A DNA stretch of 64,000 nucleotides from PALSA-278 sp963760285 (GTDB lineage: Bacteria > Acidobacteriota > Terriglobia > Acidiferrales > UBA7541). The DNA is taken from NCBI GenBank assembly GCA_963760285.1, contig CAVXCI010000001.1:868001-932000 (forward strand). Reading direction: 5' to 3'. Position numbers and translations under genes: made by a program. Below, piece by piece: positions 46,428 to 55,806 of this stretch. Position 1 is the first letter of the stretch; each line of letters starts with the position of its first letter. A model generated the notes under the pieces. It did not search any database. It was not told where the DNA came from and saw only the letters and a list, made by a program, of their open reading frames with translations.

Positions 46428-46862
46428 ATGAGCGATTCTTCTCCCGGAACTCCGGAAGGCGAGGAGAAGGCTCTTTTCCGCATCGGTGAAGTGAGCCGCC
46501 TGACGGGAACGAAGGCGTTCGTCCTGCGCTACTGGGAGACGGAGTTCCCCGCATTGCAGCCGGTGAAGAGCGCCAGCGGGCACCGGCTATACCGGCGGAA
46601 GGACATTGAAACGGTTTTGGAGATCAAACGCCTTCTTTATGAAGAGGGTTTTACCATCGCGGGCGCACGGCGCTATCTAGGCGAGGTGCACGAAGCCGGG
46701 AATCATCCGGGGCAGGAAGCGGATACCGAGAGTGCTGGCACTGATCTAGTTCCCGCGCACGGCGGCCCGCGCGCAGGGCGAAACAGGGCGAGCCAGGTAC
46801 AGGTATTGCTCCGTCTGCGGGAAGAACTGGCGGCAATCTTGACCCTGCTGAAAGGCCGGTGA
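46428..46862 (+). CDS. MerR family transcriptional regulator
   Basis: 144 residues. The N-terminal winged HTH reads FRIGEVSRLTGTKAFVLRYWETEFPAL with the RLYRRKDIE wing. The pattern is that of the MlrA/HspR-like small MerR proteins often found after ihf genes or before tRNA-Pro. The C-terminus is a coiled coil without metal-binding Cys residues. It starts five bases after the der frame ends. Confidence 0.88.
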   Translation: MSDSSPGTPEGEEKALFRIGEVSRLTGTKAFVLRYWETEFPALQPVKSASGHRLYRRKDIETVLEIKRLLYEEGFTIAGARRYLGEVHEAGNHPGQEADTESAGTDLVPAHGGPRAGRNRASQVQVLLRLREELAAILTLLKGR

Positions 46863-46887
46863 TACTCTGAAAATGTTCAAAACCAGT

Positions 46888-46964
46888 CGGGACGTAGCGC
46901 AGCCTGGTAGCGCGCACGCTTGGGGTGCGTGAGGTCGCTGGTTCAAATCCAGTCGTCCCGACCA
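46888..46964 (+). tRNA. tRNA-Pro (GGG)
   Basis: 77 bases. The acceptor stem CGGGACG pairs with CGTCCCG, followed by A and an encoded CCA. The anticodon arm CACGC-TTGGGGT-GCGTG exposes GGG, decoding CCC/CCU. The T arm has GCTGG-TTCAAAT-CCAGT. Confidence 0.95.
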
Positions 46965-47012
46965 TTCTTTCGCATTTCTTCAGCAGTTTTCACATCGAGT
47001 CCTGAATCTTTC

Positions 47013-47771
47013 ATGCCTCATATATTAATCACCAATGATGACGGAATTTTTGCCCCCGGCCTTCGCGCGCTGTCGGAAAGCATGGCAAAGCTGGGCGAAA
47101 TCAGCATTGTCGCGCCCAGCAGTGAACGCAGCGGATCCGCCCAGGCCTTGACCGTGCGCAAGCCGGTCTTCTGGGAAAAAGTAGCGGATCGCGAATGGGC
47201 CGTGGATGGCACGCCAACGGATGCCGTGATTCTTGCGTTTGGCCACTTGCTACCGGAGAAACCGGATTTGGTTGTTTCCGGCATCAACCGCGGCGGAAAT
47301 CTGGGGGAAAATGTTCATTACTCCGGGACGGTGGGCGCCGCGCGCGAAGGCGCCGTATATCACATTCCTTCCATGGCCATATCCGTTTCTCATCGCGGCC
47401 GCGATTTCGATTTCACTCTGGCGGCGCGCTGCGCGCTGGAGCTGGCGCCGATTCTTTTGCGCGAAGGGTTGCCCGCGGGCGTGCTGCTGAATGTGAACGT
47501 CCCGCAGCCGTGGAAGGGCGGCGTGCGCCTGACGCGCCAATCCCCCAAAATTACGCGAAACGTTATGAACACGGGGCAGGACGAGGAAGGGCGGGATTAT
47601 TTTGTTCTGCAGGAACAACATATGGCCGCGGGCGCGGAGCCGGGCACGGATTATGCGGCCGTCCTTGAGGGGGCTATCTCCATAACCCCATTGGTCTTAG
47701 ACCATACCCACACTCCGTCCTTGAGCCGCCTTTCAGGGTGGGCCGCCGATCTGGAATCATCGCTGCGTTAA
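47013..47771 (+). CDS. surE: 5'/3'-nucleotidase SurE
   Basis: Stationary-phase survival nucleotidase. The metal-site motif ILITNDDGIFAPGLRAL, APSSERSGSAQALT, VDGTPTDAV, SGINRGGNLGENVHYSGTVGAAREG and LNVNVPQ are diagnostic. 252 residues from ATG 47013; the open frame upstream runs into the tRNA and is not used. Confidence 0.96.
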   Translation: MPHILITNDDGIFAPGLRALSESMAKLGEISIVAPSSERSGSAQALTVRKPVFWEKVADREWAVDGTPTDAVILAFGHLLPEKPDLVVSGINRGGNLGENVHYSGTVGAAREGAVYHIPSMAISVSHRGRDFDFTLAARCALELAPILLREGLPAGVLLNVNVPQPWKGGVRLTRQSPKITRNVMNTGQDEEGRDYFVLQEQHMAAGAEPGTDYAAVLEGAISITPLVLDHTHTPSLSRLSGWAADLESSLR

Positions 47772-47804
47772 TTTCCGTTGGATCACACCAAATAGATTTG
47801 GCGG

Positions 47805-47832
47805 TGACGAATCCCTAGTTAGTTGATATACT
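47805..47832 (+). promoter_or_regulatory. Candidate promoter of the sulfur operon
   Basis: TGACGA (47805-47810) and TATACT (47827-47832) are separated by 16 bp. The -10 sits one base before the first possible ATG (47834), which supports the downstream ATG 47858, with GAGGAA eight bases before it. Confidence 0.4.
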
Positions 47833-47857
47833 TATGGAGCTATCGAGGAAACCGCCC

Positions 47858-49282
47858 ATGTATTTTGAACAGTTTTTTCTCGGCTGCTTGGCCCATGCTT
47901 CCTACCTGATCGCGTCCGACGGCGTGGCCGCCGTGGTGGATCCTCAGCGCGATGTGGATATTTACATCCAGGAAGCGCGCAAACAGGGATTCACCATCCA
48001 GCACGTTATCGAGACCCATCTTCACGCTGATTTTGTTTCAGGACACCGCGAACTTGCCGCTTTGACCGGCGCCACCATCCACATCGGCGCAAAAGCAGGC
48101 GCCACATTTCCGCATCAGCCGGCAAAAGAAGGCGACGAGATTCAGTTTGGCAAGTGCGTTTTGCGGTTCCTGGAAACGCCGGGACATACGCCGGAAGCCG
48201 TTTCCGTCCTGGTGACGGATCTGGAGCGCTCGCCGCAGCCGTTCGCCGTACTGACGGGCGACACGCTATTTGTCGGCGATGTGGGGCGCCCGGATCTTTC
48301 CGCCGAATTCACGTCTCAACAGCTGGCCGGGATGCTCTTCGACAGCCTGCACCAAAAACTGCTGGTGCTGCCTGACGACGTCGAGGTTTTTCCCGCGCAT
48401 GGAGCAGGCTCACTCTGCGGGCGCAATATGAGTCCCGAGCGAAAATCCACCATCGGCAGAGAGAAAAATTTGAACTATGCGCTGCAGGCGAAAACGCGCG
48501 AGGAGTTCGTTCGATTATTGACCACGGAGCTTCCTGAGCGGCCGGGATACTTTGCGCAGGACGTGGAGATTAATCGAAGCGGCGCGGATTCCCTTGGAGA
48601 GCAAACACCGATGCCGGCGCTCATCCCCGCGGAAGTGCAGGCGAAATTGAGCGGCGGCGCAATCCTGCTGGACACGCGACCCGCGGCGCAGTTTGCGGAG
48701 GGACACGTTCCCGGCTCGATACAAATCGGGCTGACGGGACAATATGCCAGCTGGGCGGGATTTGTGATTGGGCTGAATCAGGACATTATTCTGCTTGCCG
48801 AAAACCAGGAGCGCGTGGAGGAATCGCGCATGCGACTGACGCGAGTGGGGATTGAGCGCGTGATCGGATATCTGGCTGGCGGTTTGCCCGCGTGGAAGAA
48901 TGCCGGCTTGCCGTCCGAAGCGTTCTCTCAGGTAAGCGTCGAAGAACTGAACAACCGGTTGGCGAAAAACCGTGGGGCGCTGGAAATTGTGGACGTCCGC
49001 CGCAAATCAGAATGGGAAGCGGGACATCTGGAGGGCGCGAAATTTCTGACACTGGCCCAGATCTCCTCACATACGGGAGAGCTGGACCGTAACCGCCAGG
49101 TGGCGGTTTATTGCAAGGGTGGTTATCGCGGCGCGATTGCAGCCAGCCTTCTCCAGCGCGCTGGCATTCGGAACGTAATCAATATCACGGGCGGTTTCGA
49201 TGCCTGGCAGGCTGCCGGCTTTCCCGTGACAGTCCCCGAAACCGGTGAGAAGCATGCACCGGCGGAATCGGCCACTCGTTAG
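47858..49282 (+). CDS. Persulfide dioxygenase-like MBL hydrolase fused to two rhodanese domains
   Basis: 474 residues. The metallo-beta-lactamase domain has the ETHLHADFVSGH metal motif, ETPGHTPE and LTGDTLFVGDVGRPDL, as in ETHE1/CstB-type persulfide dioxygenases. Two rhodanese-like domains follow (about 260-360 and 365-465). The first lacks a Cys at its active loop (LLAENQERVEESR) and is probably structural; the second has VYCKGGYRG with the catalytic Cys. Likely oxidises glutathione or low-molecular persulfides and transfers sulfane sulfur. First gene of a four-gene + strand set. Confidence 0.88.
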   Translation: MYFEQFFLGCLAHASYLIASDGVAAVVDPQRDVDIYIQEARKQGFTIQHVIETHLHADFVSGHRELAALTGATIHIGAKAGATFPHQPAKEGDEIQFGKCVLRFLETPGHTPEAVSVLVTDLERSPQPFAVLTGDTLFVGDVGRPDLSAEFTSQQLAGMLFDSLHQKLLVLPDDVEVFPAHGAGSLCGRNMSPERKSTIGREKNLNYALQAKTREEFVRLLTTELPERPGYFAQDVEINRSGADSLGEQTPMPALIPAEVQAKLSGGAILLDTRPAAQFAEGHVPGSIQIGLTGQYASWAGFVIGLNQDIILLAENQERVEESRMRLTRVGIERVIGYLAGGLPAWKNAGLPSEAFSQVSVEELNNRLAKNRGALEIVDVRRKSEWEAGHLEGAKFLTLAQISSHTGELDRNRQVAVYCKGGYRGAIAASLLQRAGIRNVINITGGFDAWQAAGFPVTVPETGEKHAPAESATR

Positions 49283-49325
49283 GCCTCGGGAAAATTTCTA
49301 ATGCTCCAATTTGAGGACTGGTGAA

Positions 49326-50192
49326 ATGACATCGTACGCGCATCCCGAAACTCTTGTTAGCACTTCCTGGGTGGCTGAACACGCCCACGACTCGAAAGTC
49401 CGCGTAGTGGAGGTGGATGTAAATACGGCGGCGTATGACGAAGGGCACGTCCCGGGGGCCATCGGCTGGGCATGGAATACGCAGCTTTGCGATACGGTGC
49501 GCCGCGACATCCTTTCGAAAAACCAATTTGAAGCGCTGATGTCGCAGGCCGGAATCGCGCCGGACACGACCGTGGTGCTCTACGGCGACAACAACAATTG
49601 GTTTGCCGCCTGGGCGTTCTGGCAACTGAAGATTTATGGCCATAAGGACGCGCGCATCATGAACGGCGGCCGGAAGAAGTGGCTGGAGGAACAGCGCGAA
49701 TTGAGCACGGATAAGCCTTCCTATCCGGCGACGCAGTACAAAGTGGCCCTGCAGGACCTTTCGCTGCGAACGTTCCTGCCCGCCGTGCAAGCGGCGTCAA
49801 ACACCGCATCGGCAAAACTGGTGGACGTGCGCAGCCCCCAGGAATTCACCGGCGAAATTCTCGCGCCGCCCGGTCTGGCGGAAACCTGCCAGCGCGGCGG
49901 CCATATCCCCGGCGCGCGGAGCATTCCCTGGGGCAAAGCGTGCAACGAGGACGGCACGTTCAAGACATTCGATGAATTGAAGGCTCTCTACGCCGGTGAA
50001 GGAATTGATGGATCGAAGCCGGTCATCACCTATTGCCGCATTGGAGAGCGGTCCAGCCATTCCTGGTTTGTTCTGAAGTATCTGCTGGGCCTGCCTAATA
50101 TCACTAATTACGACGGTTCGTGGACGGAATGGGGAAATCTGGTTGGCGTCCCCGTGGAAAAAGGCGAAGCCAGGGCGTTCACGAAAGCATGA
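49326..50192 (+). CDS. sseA: Thiosulfate/3-mercaptopyruvate sulfurtransferase
   Basis: Tandem rhodanese protein of 288 residues. The N-terminal domain (STSWVAEHAHDSKVRVVEVD, YDEGHVPGAI) is inactive; the C-terminal domain has LVDVRSPQEFTGE and the catalytic loop TYCRIGERSSHSW. The CRIGERS loop suits thiosulfate more than the CG(S/T)GVT loop of mercaptopyruvate enzymes. ATG 49326 is chosen; the open frame starts at an upstream TTG. It lies 43 bases after the persulfide dioxygenase gene. Confidence 0.9.
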   Translation: MTSYAHPETLVSTSWVAEHAHDSKVRVVEVDVNTAAYDEGHVPGAIGWAWNTQLCDTVRRDILSKNQFEALMSQAGIAPDTTVVLYGDNNNWFAAWAFWQLKIYGHKDARIMNGGRKKWLEEQRELSTDKPSYPATQYKVALQDLSLRTFLPAVQAASNTASAKLVDVRSPQEFTGEILAPPGLAETCQRGGHIPGARSIPWGKACNEDGTFKTFDELKALYAGEGIDGSKPVITYCRIGERSSHSWFVLKYLLGLPNITNYDGSWTEWGNLVGVPVEKGEARAFTKA

Positions 50193-50198
50193 GGCCCG

Positions 50199-50444
50199 AT
50201 GAAACCGGAGAATTATTCGCAACGGACAAGTGAAGTGAATGGCTGGCCGGTGCGCCTGACCTCCTACAAGCTTGGCGATATTTTCCGCTGCACAGCGGAC
50301 AATGTTTCGCCGGGCGCGTGCCTGGCGCGCACCGACGGCGCGACGCAGGAAGAGGCGGAGCGGAAGGCGCTCGCGAGGGCCGCGGAATTGCTTTCACGGA
50401 CACGCAGAAACTCGGTACCACCCCCGGAAGAGACAGGACGATGA
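50199..50444 (+). CDS. Small conserved hypothetical protein of the sulfur operon
   Basis: 81 residues. A beta-beta-alpha-like pattern is seen: WPVRLTSYKLGDIFRCTADN, then VSPGACLARTDGATQEEAERKALARAAELL. I do not recognise the domain; no Cys motif or signal peptide is present (two isolated Cys). It starts six bases after the sulfurtransferase stop and overlaps the next gene by four bases (ATGA), so it is translated within the operon. Confidence 0.65.
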   Translation: MKPENYSQRTSEVNGWPVRLTSYKLGDIFRCTADNVSPGACLARTDGATQEEAERKALARAAELLSRTRRNSVPPPEETGR

Positions 50445-51874
50445 TCCCGGTGATGCGCCACGAAAAGCCATTGCGGATCGCAATCATTGGCGCGGGCTTC
50501 AGCGGGACCATGGTGGCGACGCACCTCGCGCGTCTTTCCACCGGCGAAGCACTGGACATTTCGCTCATAGATCAACGCGAAGAGCACGGGCGCGGGCTGG
50601 CTTACTCCACCGAATGCACCGCTCATCTGTTGAATGTTCCGGCGGGAAGGATGAGCGCATTCCCCGGGGAACCCCAGCACTTCACAGGCTGGCTGTGCCG
50701 GAACCACCATCCCAGAATTTCCGGCGGCGAATTCATCCCGCGATCAACTTACGGCGCTTATTTGAACGATACGCTGGCGAGAACGCTTCGCGGCGCGCCA
50801 CTCAACGTGCGCTTTCACCGGCTTTTCCGGTATGCGGTCCGCCTCCAGGATGCGGCGGACGGCATGGAAGTCCATTTCCGGGATGGTTCATCGCTGCAAG
50901 TGGATCGCGTGGTGCTCGCGCTGGGGAATCCGCCGCCACGTCCGTTGCCGGTTGCGCAGGATTTGAATGGCGCTTTCGCTTCATCGCTGTGGTCCGCAAA
51001 CTCGCTGGAAGGATTGCACCCGCAAGACAGCGTTGTGCTGATTGGGTCCGGGCTAACGTCCGTGGATGCCGCGCTGGCATTGAGGGAACGCGGGCATAAA
51101 GGGCTGATCCACATGCTCTCGCGCCACGGCAGGCTGCCGCAAGCTCATGCGAGTCACGCTGCCTGCGCGGAATATTGGCCGGAGAAGGCGCCGGCCACCG
51201 TGCGCGGCCTGGTGCGGTTGATCCGGGACAAAGTGCGGCAGATGGAGAATCAGGAACCGGACTGGCGAGGCGCAATTGACGCTCTGCGGGCGCGAACCAA
51301 CGAAGTCTGGCAGACACTGCCTCCCGCGGAACGCCGCCGCTTCCTGCGCCACCTGCGGGTTTATTGGGACATCCATCGCCACCGCATGGCTCCTCAGATT
51401 GCCGCGGTAATTGCGAACATGCGGGAAGAGGGACTCCTGCACCTGGTGGCCGGCCGCGTGGTGCGGATGTCTCCCCTGGAGCGCGGAGTGCGCGTCTGGC
51501 TGACGCCGCGAGGCCGGAACGAGGTAGCCCATATTGACGCGCGGCGCGCCGTCAATTGCACCAGCCCCGAATACGATCTGCGCCGCAGCGATCATCCTCT
51601 TCTGCACGGTCTTTTCGCGGATGGGCTGGGAGACTCAGGTCCTCTGGGTTGCGGCCTGCGCGTTGCGCCGGACGGGGCGTTGGTGGATTCCAGAGGGAAC
51701 GCTTCCTCAACGCTCTTCGCCCTGGGACCACTCCTGTGGGGGACGCTGTTTGAAACCGTGGCGGTGCCAGAGTTGCGCGTCCAAGCCCAGGCATTGGCTA
51801 CGCGCCTTCTTGAAGACCTTCCTGTTCAAGCGGCCGATCCTGCGGAATTTTCTGCGGCTATGCTCTCTGCGTAG
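50441..51874 (+). CDS. FAD/NAD(P)-binding protein (FAD_NAD_binding_9 type)
   Basis: 477 residues from ATG 50441. Dinucleotide motif RIAIIGAGFSGTMVATHLAR at the N-terminus, GRGLAYSTECTAHLLNVPAGRMS, and a second GSGLTSVDAALAL; VLALGNPPPRPL is the GxGxxG-associated ATG motif variant. Matches the group that includes uncharacterised hydroxyacylglutathione/sulfur-linked oxidoreductases. A four-base overlap with the small protein gene indicates the same operon. Substrate unknown; a redox step on sulfane sulfur is an inference from neighbours. Confidence 0.8.
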   Translation: MIPVMRHEKPLRIAIIGAGFSGTMVATHLARLSTGEALDISLIDQREEHGRGLAYSTECTAHLLNVPAGRMSAFPGEPQHFTGWLCRNHHPRISGGEFIPRSTYGAYLNDTLARTLRGAPLNVRFHRLFRYAVRLQDAADGMEVHFRDGSSLQVDRVVLALGNPPPRPLPVAQDLNGAFASSLWSANSLEGLHPQDSVVLIGSGLTSVDAALALRERGHKGLIHMLSRHGRLPQAHASHAACAEYWPEKAPATVRGLVRLIRDKVRQMENQEPDWRGAIDALRARTNEVWQTLPPAERRRFLRHLRVYWDIHRHRMAPQIAAVIANMREEGLLHLVAGRVVRMSPLERGVRVWLTPRGRNEVAHIDARRAVNCTSPEYDLRRSDHPLLHGLFADGLGDSGPLGCGLRVAPDGALVDSRGNASSTLFALGPLLWGTLFETVAVPELRVQAQALATRLLEDLPVQAADPAEFSAAMLSA

Positions 51875-51899
51875 ATCAGCTGTTTCACGGAACGCCCGG

Positions 51900-51933
51900 A
51901 AATGAAAAGGCGTCCCGGTTACCCGGGACGCCC
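51900..51933 (-). terminator. Rho-independent terminator of the S53 protease gene
   Basis: A perfect 10-bp stem, GGCGTCCCGG (51909-51918) with CCGGGACGCC (51923-51932), is followed on the minus strand by TTTTCATTT. It lies 24 bases beyond the protease stop and separates it from the convergent sulfur operon. Confidence 0.85.
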
Positions 51934-51956
51934 TCGAGAAATTCCTTATATTTCTG

Positions 51957-54665
51957 CTATTGAACGTTGAGAGAAACCTGCACGGAATGCGTAAGGCCAC
52001 CGCTGCTTCCGGTAACTGTGAGGTCGTATGCGCCTTTAGGCGTTCCTGAGTTCCCACCCCCACCACCGCCGCAGGAAGCCATGCCGACAGCCGCCAGAAC
52101 CACGAGCGTCGCCACGGCAGACCAACGCCATGCCTTGCTCAGAGCCAGCCGTTTCTGCGCGATCGCCAGCCCGAGCAAACCCAGCAAACCCAGAGCCAGT
52201 AGCGCCACTGGAGCCGGCGACCCCGGCTTTGTGCGCCGGTAACCGAAAACAGCGGAAGGCGCCGTCGTCGTCACCGTAAGCGTCGAGTTCGGCGAACCCG
52301 GCGTTACGCTCGTTGGATTCAGCGTGCAGGTGGACTCCAGCGGCGCGCCCGCGCAACTGAGGTTCACAGACCCGGTGAATCCATTCAACGCCGAGATAGT
52401 GATGGTCGCGGTTGCGCTTCCGCCCGGCGCGATGGTCAAAGTTGTTGGGTTACTGCCAATGGAGAAATCCGGCATGATCACATCCACACTGACCGGCGGC
52501 GAGAGCGACGGCGCAAATTGCGAATCAGCGCCGTACCGGGCGGCGATGGAAAGATTTCCCGACGGCAATGAAGTTGTAGTCAACATCGCGACGCCGGTGT
52601 TGTCCAGAGCTGCGGCTCCAAACTGGATTCCGTTTTCAAGAAACGCCACGGAACCGGTCGGTGTCCCGTTGGCAGACGTGACAGTGGCGGTGAAGGCGAT
52701 ACTTTCCCCTTGATTAATCTGCATCGCGGACGCCGTGAGCGATGTACTGGTGATGAAACCCTGCGCGCCCTGGTAGTTCGTAATCCATTCGTTGGCGTCC
52801 ACGGAGCCCAGGCCGGTGACCGGATCGTATCCGGGCCCTGCACTGTAGCCCAAACTTCCATTGGTGCAATTTGGCGTGCCAATCTCGCAGGGAACGATAT
52901 TGCTGCCCGTGGTGATGTCGTGAAACGCATTGGGAGTGCTTTGCGCCAGAACGTATAGCGTGCGGTTAATGTTTCCGACTCCGGGCTCCGTTTGAAAGCC
53001 GTTTTGGAGCTGGTATTGGTTCAGAAGAACCACCATCCCGGCAATCGCCGGAGCGCTGGCAGAAGTTCCGCCAACCGCAAAGAAATAGTGGTTCGCGCAG
53101 GAATATTGGGAACCCAGAGCTGCGGACGTGCATACAAAATAGGGATCGTTATCCGCCGACGCGGAAAGCGAAACATCGGGGGTGTTGCGGAAACTGTTAC
53201 CGATAATCCCGCTCACGCCAGTCTGCCAATAAGGGAGCGCATAGAAGATGCTCACCCCACCGCCCGAGGCGGACAAGGCGTCGTCCTCCGCGGAATCATT
53301 CCAGGCTATCTCGGGAATATAGGAGAGCGCGGATCCCCCATTCGGTCCATTGTTGAGACTCCAATATTGGCCGTAGTTGCCATTTTCATTGAATTCCGTT
53401 CCCCCGACCGCGGTCACTTCTGGAACGCTGGCTGGAGCGTTCACCGCGAGGCCCTGTGTGGCCTCCTTCTCACTGGGGTCATCGCAACCGGCCGCGCCAG
53501 AATCCCCCGTGGAAGCAAGCCAGGTTATACCCTGGCCGTTGGCCTGCTGGGCCACATTTTCGTAGAGCGTGAGGTCGGCTTGTGTATCGTCGGGCTCGCA
53601 AATGCCGTAGCTGAAGGTGATAACCGGCGCCAGATTATCGTCAACGGCGTTCTGCGTGGATGTAAAAACGTCCTCCGAGGTTGCGTAGTAGATGGTCGCA
53701 TTTCGTGCGAGGGCATTTGAGACTTCCAGATCGAGCGCCGATTCAACCTGGTCATTTGGATCGCAGTTGTTGAGGTTGCCCCCGCAAGGGTCCGGGCCGT
53801 AAAGGACGACTGTCGGAGCCACAACCTCCAGGTCGAACGCGGTTTGGTAGTCGGTGCTGTCGGAAGCGTAGATATCGGTCTGACCCATGATGGCAATCTT
53901 CTGTCCCGAGCCATTAATCCCCGAGTTATAAAGAGGCTGGACATCATAAATGGTCTCAAGATCGCCCGGCGCCAGAAACTCGCACCCGGCCCCCACGCAG
54001 CCATTTGAATAGTCAGCTACCGGCTTCTTCGTGAGGTTGTTGCGGCGCGGCGCTTTCGGCCGGAAATCATTCAGCCCGCGGATGTTGTCCACTATGCCGG
54101 CAAGCGCTGCCGGAATCGCCGGCGCCGTCGAGTTGGCAAAATGCAGTTCGCCATTCACTGAGTAATGATGGATTTCAGTTTTGAAAGTTGTTTTTACCAG
54201 ACCGGCCGTGCCGCTGAAGGCCACCCAGTTCCGCGCGTGGGCCACCTTGTCAATGGTGAAACCCTGCGATTGCAGCCAGGACGTGATTTGCGAGAGGTCA
54301 GCCTCGCTCAGGCCAAAGCGCTCGCCGAACTGATCAGGCGAAAGCCATCGGTGATAATTCCCCGAGGATTTTTGCTGCTGTTCCGCCAGGAGCTGGGTGA
54401 GATCCGATTGTTGTCTGGCGGTCGGCTGAAATTCCAGCGTCATGTAGTTCAACGGCAAGGATGGCTCTACCGGGCCCTGATCAAACTGCTTCTGCGCCTT
54501 CGGGGAGAGATCTCCCGGCAGGAGCACTGTCTGCCCGTTGTTCAGAGAGCCATGGATGCGGCTTTGCTCCCCGGTTCGCGCCATATCGGGCGCCAGGCAA
54601 ACCAACAGAAGAAGCGTGGAAAAAATGGAAAATCCGGCAAGAAACAATCTACGATTAGGCTTCAT
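51957..54665 (-). CDS. Secreted S53 (sedolisin/kumamolisin) protease with Ig-like tail
   Basis: 902 residues. Signal peptide, pro-kumamolisin propeptide (about 45-190) with HRWLSPDQFGERFGLSEADL, then the catalytic domain. The sedolisin residues are Glu308-x3-Asp312 (ESALD), oxyanion Asp388 (STGDSGA) and nucleophile Ser535 (GGTSASAP). The C-terminus has Ig-like/NPCBM-type beta repeats (GTPTGSVAFLENG), a hydrophobic segment and a Gly-rich CGGGGGG stretch near the end. An acid-active extracellular endopeptidase, matching an acidic soil lifestyle. Confidence 0.92.
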   Translation of the reverse strand: MKPNRRLFLAGFSIFSTLLLLVCLAPDMARTGEQSRIHGSLNNGQTVLLPGDLSPKAQKQFDQGPVEPSLPLNYMTLEFQPTARQQSDLTQLLAEQQQKSSGNYHRWLSPDQFGERFGLSEADLSQITSWLQSQGFTIDKVAHARNWVAFSGTAGLVKTTFKTEIHHYSVNGELHFANSTAPAIPAALAGIVDNIRGLNDFRPKAPRRNNLTKKPVADYSNGCVGAGCEFLAPGDLETIYDVQPLYNSGINGSGQKIAIMGQTDIYASDSTDYQTAFDLEVVAPTVVLYGPDPCGGNLNNCDPNDQVESALDLEVSNALARNATIYYATSEDVFTSTQNAVDDNLAPVITFSYGICEPDDTQADLTLYENVAQQANGQGITWLASTGDSGAAGCDDPSEKEATQGLAVNAPASVPEVTAVGGTEFNENGNYGQYWSLNNGPNGGSALSYIPEIAWNDSAEDDALSASGGGVSIFYALPYWQTGVSGIIGNSFRNTPDVSLSASADNDPYFVCTSAALGSQYSCANHYFFAVGGTSASAPAIAGMVVLLNQYQLQNGFQTEPGVGNINRTLYVLAQSTPNAFHDITTGSNIVPCEIGTPNCTNGSLGYSAGPGYDPVTGLGSVDANEWITNYQGAQGFITSTSLTASAMQINQGESIAFTATVTSANGTPTGSVAFLENGIQFGAAALDNTGVAMLTTTSLPSGNLSIAARYGADSQFAPSLSPPVSVDVIMPDFSIGSNPTTLTIAPGGSATATITISALNGFTGSVNLSCAGAPLESTCTLNPTSVTPGSPNSTLTVTTTAPSAVFGYRRTKPGSPAPVALLALGLLGLLGLAIAQKRLALSKAWRWSAVATLVVLAAVGMASCGGGGGGNSGTPKGAYDLTVTGSSGGLTHSVQVSLNVQ

Positions 54666-55016
54666 GGCATTTCCTCGCGGTCAATTTGAAGGAGTCCTAT
54701 GAACGTAACATTAACACGTATTACCGGCCCGTCAAACGCGCTTGGAACCATATGCTCAATTTGCAATCGGTTGAGGATTGCTCTGCCAAGTCAGGGTACG
54801 CGAATTGGGGGAGGAGCCGGTCAGACTGGTGATGGAAGTGAACAGGGGGCCGGCGAGCGAGGACTCCATGGACGTCGCAGGGGGGCGGGAAAGTTGCCAG
54901 AAGAAAAGCGGCACAACATGCCAAGGTGATATGGTGAGGTGTAGAAGTTCTGCAGGCATTGGTGAAGTATGCTTCCGAATCCGCATTGTTCTTTTTGCGA
55001 AGGCTTGTCGAAACAA
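54666..55016. other. Intergenic region S53 protease / ogt
   Basis: About 350 bases between divergent genes; only promoter space is expected. No gene seen. Confidence 0.4.
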
Positions 55017-55508
55017 ATGAAAAACTGTTATTACACGAAATTCCAAAGCCCCGTGGGGCCGTTGCTGCTGGCAGCGAATGATCGGGGGCTGTGCCTGGTC
55101 AGCTTCGCTGGCAGCAAGCGGGCGAAAGCTCCACAGCCGGACTGGAAGCAGGACAAGGCGCCCTTCGCGGAAACGATTCGGCAATTACAGGCGTACTTTC
55201 GCGCGGAGTTAAAAGAATTCGATTTGCCGCTGGCATTGGAAGGAACCGAATTCCAGATTCGCGTCTGGGAAAGCCTGCGCGCGATTCCTTTCGGAGAGAC
55301 AATTTCTTACGGTCAGCTGGCCCAGCGCATCGGCAGTCCGAAAGCGGTGCGCGCCGTGGGGCTGGCTAATGGTTCCAATCCTATTCCCATCATCGTTCCC
55401 TGCCATCGCGTCATCGGCAGCAACGGCAAACTGACTGGCTACGGCGGCGGTCTGCCTCTTAAAGAGAAATTGCTCGCGCTGGAAAGCCACCAATTGCGTT
55501 TGCTATGA
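55017..55508 (+). CDS. ogt: Methylated-DNA--protein-cysteine methyltransferase
   Basis: Suicide repair enzyme removing O6-alkylguanine. The acceptor site VPCHRV (Cys129), the helix-turn GETISYGQLAQRIGSPKAVRAVG and the GLANGSNPIPII stretch are all present. 163 residues from ATG 55017, a compact Ogt type without the AdaA domain. Monocistronic by position. Confidence 0.96.
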   Translation: MKNCYYTKFQSPVGPLLLAANDRGLCLVSFAGSKRAKAPQPDWKQDKAPFAETIRQLQAYFRAELKEFDLPLALEGTEFQIRVWESLRAIPFGETISYGQLAQRIGSPKAVRAVGLANGSNPIPIIVPCHRVIGSNGKLTGYGGGLPLKEKLLALESHQLRLL

Positions 55509-55592
55509 CGCAACAGCGCGTCACGCGCAATATTCGGTTATTCGAATGCTCCTCGGCACTTCGGATGCCTAAATGGCTCTTGGATTAAAATT

Positions 55593-55667
55593 TGGCTCCC
55601 CGGGCTAGATTCGAACTAGCAACCCTTCGGTTAACAGCCGAATGCTCTACCGTTGAGCTACCGGGGA
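55593..55667 (-). tRNA. tRNA-Asn (GTT)
   Basis: 75 bases on the minus strand. Acceptor TCCCCGG pairs with CCGGGGA, with G and encoded CCA at the 3' end. The anticodon arm TTCGG-CTGTTAA-CCGAA exposes GTT. Confidence 0.95.
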
Positions 55668-55806
55668 ACGGGACGTTCGCTGGAAGAACAACTACCCTGA
55701 AAGTGTAAACGAGACGCGGCGCAGCCGTCAACGCGCGGGGACGCGGCTGCTGCATCGCTGGCCCCGAAATTCATGGCAAATCCGCGAAGGAGCCCCGGGA
55801 AGGAAT

